A DNA stretch of 18,339 nucleotides from Bacteroidales bacterium UBA4070. Lineage in GTDB: Bacteria > Bacteroidota > Bacteroidia > Bacteroidales > VadinHA17. The notes under the pieces were generated by a model. That model was not told the DNA's origin. It did no database searches and saw only the letters and a program-made list of their open reading frames with translations. The translations under genes were made by a program, and so were the position numbers. Positions 1 to 6,845 of this stretch are shown here, in pieces. The stretch spans positions 1 through 18,339 of the forward strand of contig DFYY01000031.1 of NCBI GenBank assembly GCA_002383485.1. The letters are read 5' to 3'. Every line of letters starts with the position of its first letter. The first letter of the stretch is position 1.

Positions 1-7
1 AATTTCT

Positions 8-76
8 GACCCTCTACGAGGGTCTCAATTTCTGCCCCTTATCTACAATTCTGATAGCTCTACGAGCTATCATTGT
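8..76. repeat. Two hairpins with the shared core CTCTACGAG
   Basis: Two perfect inverted repeats lie just beyond the 3' end of the last gene. The first is at 8-24 (arms GACCCTC and GAGGGTC, loop TAC). The second is at 53-71 (arms GATAGCTC and GAGCTATC, loop TAC), and its base can be lengthened by pairing 45-49 with 72-76 across a 3-base bulge. The outer stems differ in sequence while the central CTCTACGAG is identical, so the pairing seems to matter more than the stem bases. The 8-mer AATTTCTG occurs at 1-8 and again at 27-34, bracketing the first hairpin. No T-tract follows on either strand, so these are not canonical intrinsic terminators. They resemble REP-like dispersed elements; the family is not identified. 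Confidence 0.6.
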
Positions 77-80
77 CAAA

Positions 81-115
81 CTGCCTCCTGCCTGCTGCCT
101 ATTGCCTATTCTCTT
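81..115. repeat. Degenerate 7-base tandem repeat
   Basis: Read on the plus strand, five consecutive heptamers follow without gaps: CTGCCTC, CTGCCTG, CTGCCTA, TTGCCTA and the decayed TTCTCTT. The repeat covers the TAG stop codon (106-108) and the last two codons of the adjacent HAD phosphatase gene, so the end of that protein is written in repeat DNA. Confidence 0.65.
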
Positions 116-729
116 GTCTGCCCCATCCCTTCTGACCATGTTGAGTCATACCATGTCCGTACGTCTGTGGCAATCATCCCGGCAAGGTGCGCTGCCTCGA
201 TGCCCAGGTCGCCGTCTTCAAACACTTCGCACTCCGCGGGGTCAACGCCCATCAGCTCCGCACACTTAAGGAAGGTCTCCGGATGCGGTTTGTGGTGGGT
301 GACATCGTTGGCAGTGACGATTATGTCAAAGTATTCTCTTATCCCCACGATCTCCAGTGTCTTCTCCACAGCTTCCCGGTGGCCGCCGGTGCCGACTGAC
401 ATCGGCAGCTTCCCGTGGTATTTCCGAACCAGCGCTATCACCGGCTCAATGGGAGTTACGTTATGCTGGATGGCAAGAAACTCCTCAAGCTTGATGCTCA
501 TGATATCTTCCGGAGATACGATGCCGGTCTTACCGTTTATGGCTATCACCTCCTCGGCTATTTTCCATCCGGGGGCACCTGTGTGGGCCTGAAGGAAGGC
601 GGTATCCATTACAATGCCGAATCTGAGGCATGCCTTCTGCCAGGCCTGGTAATGCCAGGGCATTGTATCGGCAAGGGTTCCGTCGAGATCGAAAATTAGG
701 GCTTTAACCCCCTGTGCAATATCGTACAT
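106..729 (-). CDS. YqaB-like HAD sugar-phosphate phosphatase (beta-phosphoglucomutase-type)
   Basis: This 207-residue protein is a HAD-superfamily hydrolase that most resembles E. coli YqaB, a phosphatase known to act on fructose 1-phosphate and 6-phosphogluconate. Motif I is DLDGTLAD (nucleophile D14, acid/base D16), motif II is GTG at 113-115, the motif III lysine is K147 in HHKPHPETF, and motif IV is VFEDGDLGI (D172, D174). The cap lies at about 20-90. Length is normal for the family, but the last 15 or so residues extend beyond the conserved DVR and end inside a heptamer repeat. The start is ATG with no clear Shine-Dalgarno. It is the last gene of the series, 122 bases after tkt, so it may be read through or have its own promoter. 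Given the neighbours Gnd and Tkt, a pentose-phosphate intermediate is a plausible substrate (inference). Beta-phosphoglucomutase is the main alternative. Confidence 0.85.
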   Translation of the reverse strand: MYDIAQGVKALIFDLDGTLADTMPWHYQAWQKACLRFGIVMDTAFLQAHTGAPGWKIAEEVIAINGKTGIVSPEDIMSIKLEEFLAIQHNVTPIEPVIALVRKYHGKLPMSVGTGGHREAVEKTLEIVGIREYFDIIVTANDVTHHKPHPETFLKCAELMGVDPAECEVFEDGDLGIEAAHLAGMIATDVRTWYDSTWSEGMGQTRE

Positions 730-758
730 AGGTTTCAGGCATCAGTCAGCAGGTCACG

Positions 759-789
759 GTCCTGGGATCAGGGCCGAAGATCCCCGGAC
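759..789. other. GC-rich inverted repeat between tkt and the HAD gene
   Basis: Arms GTCCTGGGATC (759-769) and GATCCCCGGAC (779-789) pair over 11 positions with one T/C mismatch, around a 9-base loop. On the minus strand, in the direction of transcription, it lies after the tkt stop and 30 bases before the next ATG, without a T-tract. It may be an mRNA-stability or partial-termination structure that lowers expression of the last gene. The structure is seen; the role is a guess. Confidence 0.5.
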
Positions 790-851
790 AGGCTGTAGCT
801 TTTTCGGGAAAATAAATAATTTTATAACTTACAATCATACGGGTATAGCCG

Positions 852-2885
852 TTATTTACCAAGAAACTTTTTCACCTCTCCTGCGATGTTGTCACCCGTG
901 AATCCCAGCTTCTGGTCCAGTACGCCGTAGGCGGCCGAGAAGCCAAAGCTCTCCAGCCCCCATACCTTCCCGGCGGATCCGGCAAAACCGAGCATTGTCA
1001 CCGGCAGTCCGGCAGTCAGGCAGAAGACCGGTATGCCGGGGGTGATGACACTGTGGCGGTATTTCTCATCCTGCAGGCGGAAGAGGCCTTCGGAGGGTGC
1101 GGAGACAATTCTCGAATTAATGCCCTCAGCGGAGAGGAGTGAAGCTGCCTCAACAAGGGTAGCCACTTCTGATCCGCTGGCAACGAGAATAACGTCAGGG
1201 TTTCCTTCGGTCTCTGAAACGATATAAGCGCCCCTGGCTGCCATTGCGGCGGCCTCAATCCGGGGCTTCCCGGCTGAAGGCAGTGTTTTGATATTCTGTC
1301 GTGAGAGAATCAGTGCGGTGGGAGTAGTCTTGTTCTCAAGCGCCAGTTTCCATGCGATATTTGTCTCTGGTGCATCAGCTGGCCGCAGTACCAGCATGCT
1401 GTTTTCCCCGTGGTGGTTTTTAAGATGTTCCATGAGGCGTATCTGTGCCTCCTGCTCCACCGGCTGGTGCGTTGGGCCGTCCTCACCGACACGGAATGCG
1501 TCGTGGGTCCAGACATACTTGACCGGCAGCCCCATCAGTGCGGCCAGCCTTACTGCAGGCTTCATATAGTCAGAGAAGACGAAGAAGGTGCCGCATACCG
1601 GTATTACACCGCCGTGCAGTGCCATCCCGTTCATCACTGCCGCCATCGTCAGTTCGGAGACGCCGGCATGCAGGAACGCACCGGAGAAATCGCCCTTTAC
1701 CATCGGCCTGGTCTTTTTCAGGAACCCGTCAGTCTTGTCCGAGTTGGCCAGATCAGCTGATGCCACTATCATATTTGGTATCTTCTCTGCAAAATGGGAG
1801 AGAAGCACGGCAGATGCATTACGGGTAGCATCGTTCTCCTTCTGGGTAACCGCATTGAAATCAATGGCCGGAATGGTTCCTTCATAAAAGCTCCTGATCT
1901 GATTCGCGGCAGCCGGGTTTTCGGCAGCCCACACATCTCTCTTTTGCCTCCATGCTTCTACGGCGGCAGTTTTAGCGGCAATCACATCCGCGTAAAGGCT
2001 CTTAACGTCGCTGAAAATGGTGAATGGGTTTTCAGGGTCTCCTCCGAGATTGGCAACTGACTTCTTAAATGATGCACCGGCATGGGTGACAGGCTGGCCA
2101 TGAGTTGAGGTCCTGCCCTCGAAGCTGTTTCCGGCTTCATCCACCAGCCCTTTTCCCATCACAGTCCTGCCGATTATCAGGATTGGCTTCTCATTCTCAT
2201 CGGCCGCAAGGCGAAGAGCACCTCTTATCTGGTCATGGCTGTGGCCGTCGATTTCCATTACGCGCCAGCCCCAGGCCTTGTATTTGGCAGCTGTGTCCTC
2301 CGATGTGACTGCCGAGGTCTCCGTTGATAGCTGGATGTCATTTGAATCATAAAACATGACCAGGTTGCTCAGCCCCAGGTGCCCTGCCAGACGGCCCGCT
2401 CCCTGTGAGATCTCCTCCTGTATCCCTCCGTCGGAGATATAGGTATAGGTCCTGTGCTCAAAGAGCCTTCCGAACCTGGCTGCCAGAAAACGCTCGGCAA
2501 TAGCTGCGCCAACGGCCATTGTATGTCCCTGACCAAGCGGACCGGATGTGTTTTCCACGCCCCTCTTCACGTCGAGTTCGGGGTGACCGGGAGTCACGCT
2601 GCCCCACTGGCGGAACTGCATGATGTCTTCAATGCTGAAGAGCCCGGTAAATGTCAGCACCGAGTAGAGCATCGGAGACATGTGCCCCGGGTCAAGAAAG
2701 AAGCGGTCCCTGTTTATCCACTGCGGATCAGCCGGGTCAAACCGGAGGAATTCCGAAAAGAGAATATGGATGAAATCTGCGCCACCCATGGCTCCGCCGG
2801 GGTGGCCGGAGTTGGCCTTCTCGACCATTGCCATTGAAAGAATACGGATATTGTCTGCTGCGCGTTCGTTTACGTTTCTGGTCAT
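852..2885 (-). CDS. tkt: Transketolase
   Basis: Full-length transketolase (677 residues; E. coli TktA has 663), a thiamine-diphosphate enzyme moving two-carbon ketol units between pentose, tetrose and hexose phosphates in the cytosol. Signatures are GHPGGAMGGADF near residue 27, GPLGQGHTMAVG at 115-126, the cofactor/Mg segment SDGGIQEE to YDSNDIQLS at 151-187 (the usual GDG is SDG here), the catalytic glutamate E410 in VSELTM, and the sugar-binding GEDGPTHQPVEQ at 467-478. The N-terminal PP, Pyr and C-terminal domains are all present in one chain. It lies 61 bases downstream of gnd, so the two pentose-phosphate enzymes are adjacent. Its product erythrose 4-phosphate is the precursor of the substrate of PdxB, encoded two genes upstream. 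The start is ATG; I see no good Shine-Dalgarno, as is usual in Bacteroidota. Confidence 0.95.
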   Translation of the reverse strand: MTRNVNERAADNIRILSMAMVEKANSGHPGGAMGGADFIHILFSEFLRFDPADPQWINRDRFFLDPGHMSPMLYSVLTFTGLFSIEDIMQFRQWGSVTPGHPELDVKRGVENTSGPLGQGHTMAVGAAIAERFLAARFGRLFEHRTYTYISDGGIQEEISQGAGRLAGHLGLSNLVMFYDSNDIQLSTETSAVTSEDTAAKYKAWGWRVMEIDGHSHDQIRGALRLAADENEKPILIIGRTVMGKGLVDEAGNSFEGRTSTHGQPVTHAGASFKKSVANLGGDPENPFTIFSDVKSLYADVIAAKTAAVEAWRQKRDVWAAENPAAANQIRSFYEGTIPAIDFNAVTQKENDATRNASAVLLSHFAEKIPNMIVASADLANSDKTDGFLKKTRPMVKGDFSGAFLHAGVSELTMAAVMNGMALHGGVIPVCGTFFVFSDYMKPAVRLAALMGLPVKYVWTHDAFRVGEDGPTHQPVEQEAQIRLMEHLKNHHGENSMLVLRPADAPETNIAWKLALENKTTPTALILSRQNIKTLPSAGKPRIEAAAMAARGAYIVSETEGNPDVILVASGSEVATLVEAASLLSAEGINSRIVSAPSEGLFRLQDEKYRHSVITPGIPVFCLTAGLPVTMLGFAGSAGKVWGLESFGFSAAYGVLDQKLGFTGDNIAGEVKKFLGK

Positions 2886-2946
2886 GATTGTATAAGCCTT
2901 GTTTGTTTAAGGTAAAATTAGAGAAAAAAGTTGAAAAGGCGCCCGG

Positions 2947-4395
2947 TCAGGCGTTATAGGTTGACGATGCCGTATCGCCTCCCCGGCCAGTCCAGTTTGT
3001 GTGGAAGAACTCGCCCTCAGGCTTGTCGACCCGCTGGTATGTATGTGCGCCGAAGTAGTCGCGCTGTGCCTGCAGGAGGTTTGCCGGGAGCCATTCGGAG
3101 CGGTAGCTGTCGAACCACGAAAGAGCGGCACTCATTGCCGGAACAGGTATGCCGTCCTTCGCCGCTCCTGATACAATCCGGCGCCAGCTCTCATTGTTCT
3201 CCCTGAGTATCTGTGAGAAGTAGCCGTCGAGAATAAGGTTCGCCAGGCCTGGTTCACGCTTAAAGGCTTCGTATATTTTATTGAGGAAAGCTGAACGGAT
3301 TATGCAGCCTCCTCTCCAGATCATTGCAATCTCGCCGTAGTTGAGATCCCATTTGTACTCGGTGGCCGCGTTCCTCAGAAGGTTGAATCCCTGTGCATAT
3401 GAGACGATCTTGGAGGCATAGAGTGCCTTCCGGATATCATCAACGAACTGCTTTTTATCCTTTATCGGGCTTTTTGCCGGGTTGCCGAAGAGCGGTGCTG
3501 CCACGACACGTTCCTTCTTCATAGAAGAGATGAACCTGGCGAAGACCGACTCCCCTATGAGACTGAGGGGTACCCCGTGCTCCAGCGCACTGACAACAGT
3601 CCACTTGCCGGTCCCCTTCTGGCCGGCTGAATCAAGTATCTTTGTGACCATCGGTTTGCCGTCCGTATCATTGTAGCGAAGGATCTCTCCGGTGATCTGG
3701 ATGAGGTAGGAGTCCAACTCAGCGCGATTCCATTCATCGAAGATGTCAGCCATCTCCTCATAGGTGAATTCTCCCGTGTCAAGCAGCAGGTGGTATGCCT
3801 CGCAAATCAACTGCATATCGCCGTATTCGATCCCGTTGTGCGCCATCTTGACGAAGTGGCCGGCGCCGTTGTCACCGATCCAGGTGACGCAGGAGGCTCC
3901 GTCATCGGCCCGTGCCGCGATGGAGTGGAAGATATCCTTTACATAAGGCCATGCCTCTTTTGATCCGCCGGGCATCATTGACGGTCCGAGCAACGCACCC
4001 TCCTCACCTCCGGAGACGCCGGTGCCAATATATAGAAGCCCCTTGCTCTCCACATATGCCGTTCTCCTGATGGTATCGGGAAAATGAGAGTTGCCGCCTT
4101 CAATTATGATATCTCCCTTGTCGAGCAGTGGGATCAGCATATCAATAAAGTCATCCACCGGTTTGCCGGCCTTGACCATCAGCATCACCTTCCTCGGCCT
4201 GCTGAGGCTTGAGATGAGTTCCTCAAGCGAGTATGCCGGTATCAGTTTCTTACCCCTGCCCCGTCCGTTAACAAAATTGGATACCTTTTCAGTGGTGCGG
4301 TTAAAGACCGCAACGGTATAACCCCTGCTTTCAATGTTGAGCACAAGATTCTCGCCCATCACTGCCAGTCCTATCAGTCCGATATCTGCTTTCAT
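2947..4395 (-). CDS. gnd: 6-phosphogluconate dehydrogenase, decarboxylating
   Basis: Oxidative decarboxylation of 6-phosphogluconate to ribulose 5-phosphate. The 482-residue length is that of the long dimeric form. Seen: the N-terminal Rossmann motif GLAVMGENL, NRTTEKV at 32-38 (the NRT signature of NADP-preferring enzymes), GTGVSGGEEGALLGPS at 124-139, the catalytic triad K183, N187 and E190 inside HFVKMAHNGIEYGD, SAGQKGTGKWT in the helical domain, and a C-terminal substrate tail with FGAHTYQR and FHTNWTG. No key residue is missing. It sits 22 bases after pdxB and 61 before tkt. Its presence in a uronate operon is unexpected, because the classical uronate route bypasses 6-phosphogluconate. 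A supply of gluconate from the LarA-like enzyme two genes upstream would explain it, but no gluconate kinase is in the window. Confidence 0.96.
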   Translation of the reverse strand: MKADIGLIGLAVMGENLVLNIESRGYTVAVFNRTTEKVSNFVNGRGRGKKLIPAYSLEELISSLSRPRKVMLMVKAGKPVDDFIDMLIPLLDKGDIIIEGGNSHFPDTIRRTAYVESKGLLYIGTGVSGGEEGALLGPSMMPGGSKEAWPYVKDIFHSIAARADDGASCVTWIGDNGAGHFVKMAHNGIEYGDMQLICEAYHLLLDTGEFTYEEMADIFDEWNRAELDSYLIQITGEILRYNDTDGKPMVTKILDSAGQKGTGKWTVVSALEHGVPLSLIGESVFARFISSMKKERVVAAPLFGNPAKSPIKDKKQFVDDIRKALYASKIVSYAQGFNLLRNAATEYKWDLNYGEIAMIWRGGCIIRSAFLNKIYEAFKREPGLANLILDGYFSQILRENNESWRRIVSGAAKDGIPVPAMSAALSWFDSYRSEWLPANLLQAQRDYFGAHTYQRVDKPEGEFFHTNWTGRGGDTASSTYNA

Positions 4396-4417
4396 TTCTC
4401 TTTACAGTAATATTTAG

Positions 4418-5572
4418 TTATTCAATTATTTGAAATCCAAGGTCATGCAGGATCTGCCCGGTTTCCGGGCTGCCGGTCCTGACACTGTAGGAGCTGAACT
4501 CGCGCCTGATCCTGTAATGATCGCGAAGATACTCGAATTTTTCCATTGCGTTCCTGAACAGCCGATCATCCTCTACGATCGGGTAGGTATGAAAAACCGC
4601 CCGTGCAACCAGATCAGGGCTGCTGGTGCCGGCGTCCACAAGGTTTATGACCGGTTCTGCAGGTTGCGGCAGTCCCTCGGGTTGCCATCCGCGCATCGGC
4701 AGACCCAGCGCTGCAGCCACAACCCTGACAGAATCTATTGTGGCATTGGCCTTGCCGTCAACCGAATAGCCGGCAATATGCGGAGTGGCTAAATCCGTCA
4801 GGGCCACAAGTTCCGGGTCAGTATCAGGCTCTCCCTCCCATACATCAAGTGCGGCACCGCGAAGCGCCCCTTCATTCAGCGCATCGCGCAGAGCGATGTT
4901 GTCAACAACCTCGCCGCGCGATGAGTTGATCAGGATTGCATCTCTCTTCATCGCTGACAAAACCTCTCCGTCAACCAGATGGAAGGTTTTGTCCACACCC
5001 TCCCGGTTCAGAGGCACATGCAGGGTGATTATATCACAATCTGTCAATAATGTGCGCAGGGGGTGGAACTCAGTTCCACCCCTACCTGCCCCCGCATGCA
5101 ATTTTGTGCCCTCCTCACGTCTCTGCCTCGGCGGGTCATTGAGCAGGATCCTCATGCCCAGGGCCTGTGCGGCCCGTGCCACCTTCGAACCGACGTTGCC
5201 AACACCCACAATCCCGAGTGTCAGTGATGGCAGGTCAAGAGAGTGTTTCTGTGCCAGGAAGAGGAGCAGGGCGGTTATATACTGCATCACGGATCCCGAG
5301 TTGCATCCGGGTGCATTGGCCCATCTTATGCCGTGCTGTTCCAGCCAGGAAGTGTCTAAATGATCAAACCCTATTGTGGCAGATGCCACTATCCTTACCC
5401 TGCTTCCTTCAAGCAGGTTGGCATTGCATTTTGTGCGGGTGCGCACAATCAACGCATCAGCATCGGCCACCATATGGGCGTCAATGCTGCGGCCTGGGGC
5501 GTAAACCACATCTGCCCAGCGCTCGAAGGCGCCCCTTATAAATGGTATCTTATCGTCGATTACTATCTTCAT
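4418..5572 (-). CDS. pdxB: Erythronate-4-phosphate dehydrogenase
   Basis: NAD-dependent oxidation of 4-phosphoerythronate, known as the second step of DXP-dependent pyridoxal phosphate synthesis. The 384 residues match the family (about 380). Seen: the D-2-hydroxyacid dehydrogenase fold with GIVGVGNVG at 120-128, NSSRGEVVDN with catalytic R219, TPHIAGYSVDGK with catalytic H265, and the C-terminal dimerisation domain typical of PdxB at about 290-384 (LRRDHY/RREFSSY-like block). That domain separates it from SerA and glyoxylate reductases. Residues about 155-171 look unlike the family and are encoded by a palindromic repeat (5060-5082), apparently an in-frame insertion in the loop after the Rossmann beta strand. 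The gene follows the LarA-like gene by 4 bases and precedes gnd by 22, so it is co-transcribed with them. In this setting it may also clear 4-phosphoerythronate, an inhibitor of Gnd (inference). Confidence 0.93.
   Translation of the reverse strand: MKIVIDDKIPFIRGAFERWADVVYAPGRSIDAHMVADADALIVRTRTKCNANLLEGSRVRIVASATIGFDHLDTSWLEQHGIRWANAPGCNSGSVMQYITALLLFLAQKHSLDLPSLTLGIVGVGNVGSKVARAAQALGMRILLNDPPRQRREEGTKLHAGAGRGGTEFHPLRTLLTDCDIITLHVPLNREGVDKTFHLVDGEVLSAMKRDAILINSSRGEVVDNIALRDALNEGALRGAALDVWEGEPDTDPELVALTDLATPHIAGYSVDGKANATIDSVRVVAAALGLPMRGWQPEGLPQPAEPVINLVDAGTSSPDLVARAVFHTYPIVEDDRLFRNAMEKFEYLRDHYRIRREFSSYSVRTGSPETGQILHDLGFQIIE
5060..5082. repeat. Palindromic element inside pdxB
   Basis: An 11-base perfect inverted repeat, GGGGTGGAACT / AGTTCCACCCC, around a single central C lies wholly inside the pdxB reading frame and encodes residues 164-171. 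A GCATGC palindrome follows at 5094-5099, and partly complementary flanks (TGCGCAGGGG and CCCCGCATGC) suggest an element of about 45-50 bases. It reads through in frame without a stop. It resembles protein-coding palindromic elements such as those known in Rickettsia; the family here is not identified. Confidence 0.6.
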
Positions 5573-5576
5573 TGTC

Positions 5577-6839
5577 TTACCTGGCCGCTTTCCAGAGTCC
5601 GGTGGCAGGATTGGAGATAAAATAAAACTCCTCGCCGCCGGGAAGCCGGTGGAAGCCTGTCTGCAGACTCTCCGGATTATACTGCTTCAGGAGCATATTA
5701 ATCTCCCCGTAACCGTAACCCACTGACTCAACCTCTTCACGGCTCAGAAGGCCTGCAGCATATATCACACTGAACCTGTTCTCCGGCGAGCCGTGGATTA
5801 GATGCGCGGCAGCGCTCAGGTTCTCCTTAAGGTCATCATTGTATTCTGTGAACGCCAGTATTTCAGCAGTAGTCCTGTAGCCGTATTTCCTTATCAGCCT
5901 GTCAATCGCAGGATCCTCACCGAAAGTCCTGACGCCCGGTGCAAGCACCACCAGTTCGCCGTCGTCAGCTATGGCCATACGTGTACGGTAGATGCTCTTG
6001 TTGCCCAGCCAGGTGCTCTTGAACTCCTCGGGATCGAGCCATACAACAACCTTTTTCAGCCGTTCAGGCAGGGTGGTGAAGTTGACCTCGCGGGAGAGAG
6101 CGGCGGCCTGGCGGAAGCATTCAATATCATCCCCGGCAAAAATGCCCCTGATCTTCAGCCTGCCTTCACTGTCCGGGGCCACCACCGTCAGGATATAGAG
6201 AAGAGGCAGCATGGGAGCAGCTATTTCTGAAGCTTTATTAAGTACCGCCCTGACAGGGTTTTCCGTAGTGCCGAGGATGTTCTCAATCCCGTGCACCGCA
6301 CCTATGAAGTGACTCTTGTTGATAGCCTCACTGCCTCCGCAACCTACAAAGACATTCTTGTTGTAGTTGGCCATCCCGGTCACCTCATGAGGTACAACCT
6401 GTCCCACGGAGATGATCAGGTCGTGTCCTCCGGAGGCAAGCAGCCTGTTGACCTGTACGGGATAATCAAAGGTCAGCCGCCCTTCGGTGACCTCAGAGAC
6501 AAATGAGGAGGGTACCCTGCCAAGTTCCTCTATGTCAGTGCGCCAACGGTGTTCACGGAAGAGCGACGGAGGCACGCTGCCGTACATCCTACTGATCTCG
6601 CTTTGCGTCATGGGAACATGTGTCCCAAGCGCCGGCAGGATATCACTCACCCGCTCCCCGAGGTTTTGCCAGAGTAGCTCGGTCAGCATGCCTGCTCCTG
6701 AATGAGCCCGGGTTATGTCCGGAGGCAGGATCAGCACCTTCTTCCTGTTGCTGAAACTCTCAAGTATTGTCTCCAGGGCTGCTTTTGCCCTTTCCCTGCC
6801 AAATTCCTTTTCAGGGCCGCTTTCAGAGTAGTATATCAT
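5577..6839 (-). CDS. LarA-like nickel-pincer hydroxyacid racemase/epimerase
   Basis: A 420-residue member of the LarA (lactate racemase, formerly DUF2088) superfamily. These enzymes shift a hydride at the 2-hydroxyacid carbon using a nickel-pincer nucleotide. Visible equivalents of the Lactobacillus LarA active site are D41 and R44 in PPDITR, H74 in GTHVP, H151 in VPHEV, K161 (cofactor-tethering lysine) and H177 (nickel ligand). The H151-K161-H177 spacing of 10 and 16 equals that of LarA. The chain starts at ATG 6 bases after the upstream HAD stop and ends 4 bases before pdxB. Superfamily members are known to act on lactate, malate, other hydroxyacids and D-gluconate (C2 epimerisation to D-mannonate). 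Next to a mannonate-forming UxuB and to Gnd, gluconate/mannonate 2-epimerase is the best guess, but the substrate cannot be read from motifs. The maturation genes larB, larC and larE are not in the window. Confidence 0.8.
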   Translation of the reverse strand: MIYYSESGPEKEFGRERAKAALETILESFSNRKKVLILPPDITRAHSGAGMLTELLWQNLGERVSDILPALGTHVPMTQSEISRMYGSVPPSLFREHRWRTDIEELGRVPSSFVSEVTEGRLTFDYPVQVNRLLASGGHDLIISVGQVVPHEVTGMANYNKNVFVGCGGSEAINKSHFIGAVHGIENILGTTENPVRAVLNKASEIAAPMLPLLYILTVVAPDSEGRLKIRGIFAGDDIECFRQAAALSREVNFTTLPERLKKVVVWLDPEEFKSTWLGNKSIYRTRMAIADDGELVVLAPGVRTFGEDPAIDRLIRKYGYRTTAEILAFTEYNDDLKENLSAAAHLIHGSPENRFSVIYAAGLLSREEVESVGYGYGEINMLLKQYNPESLQTGFHRLPGGEEFYFISNPATGLWKAAR

Positions 6840-6845
6840 ATCATA

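Noticed and set aside
1..115. CRISPR array or transposon end
   Set aside because: Repeat units are short hairpins and 7-mers without regular spacers, no cas or transposase gene is present, and no terminal inverted repeats or target duplication can be defined.
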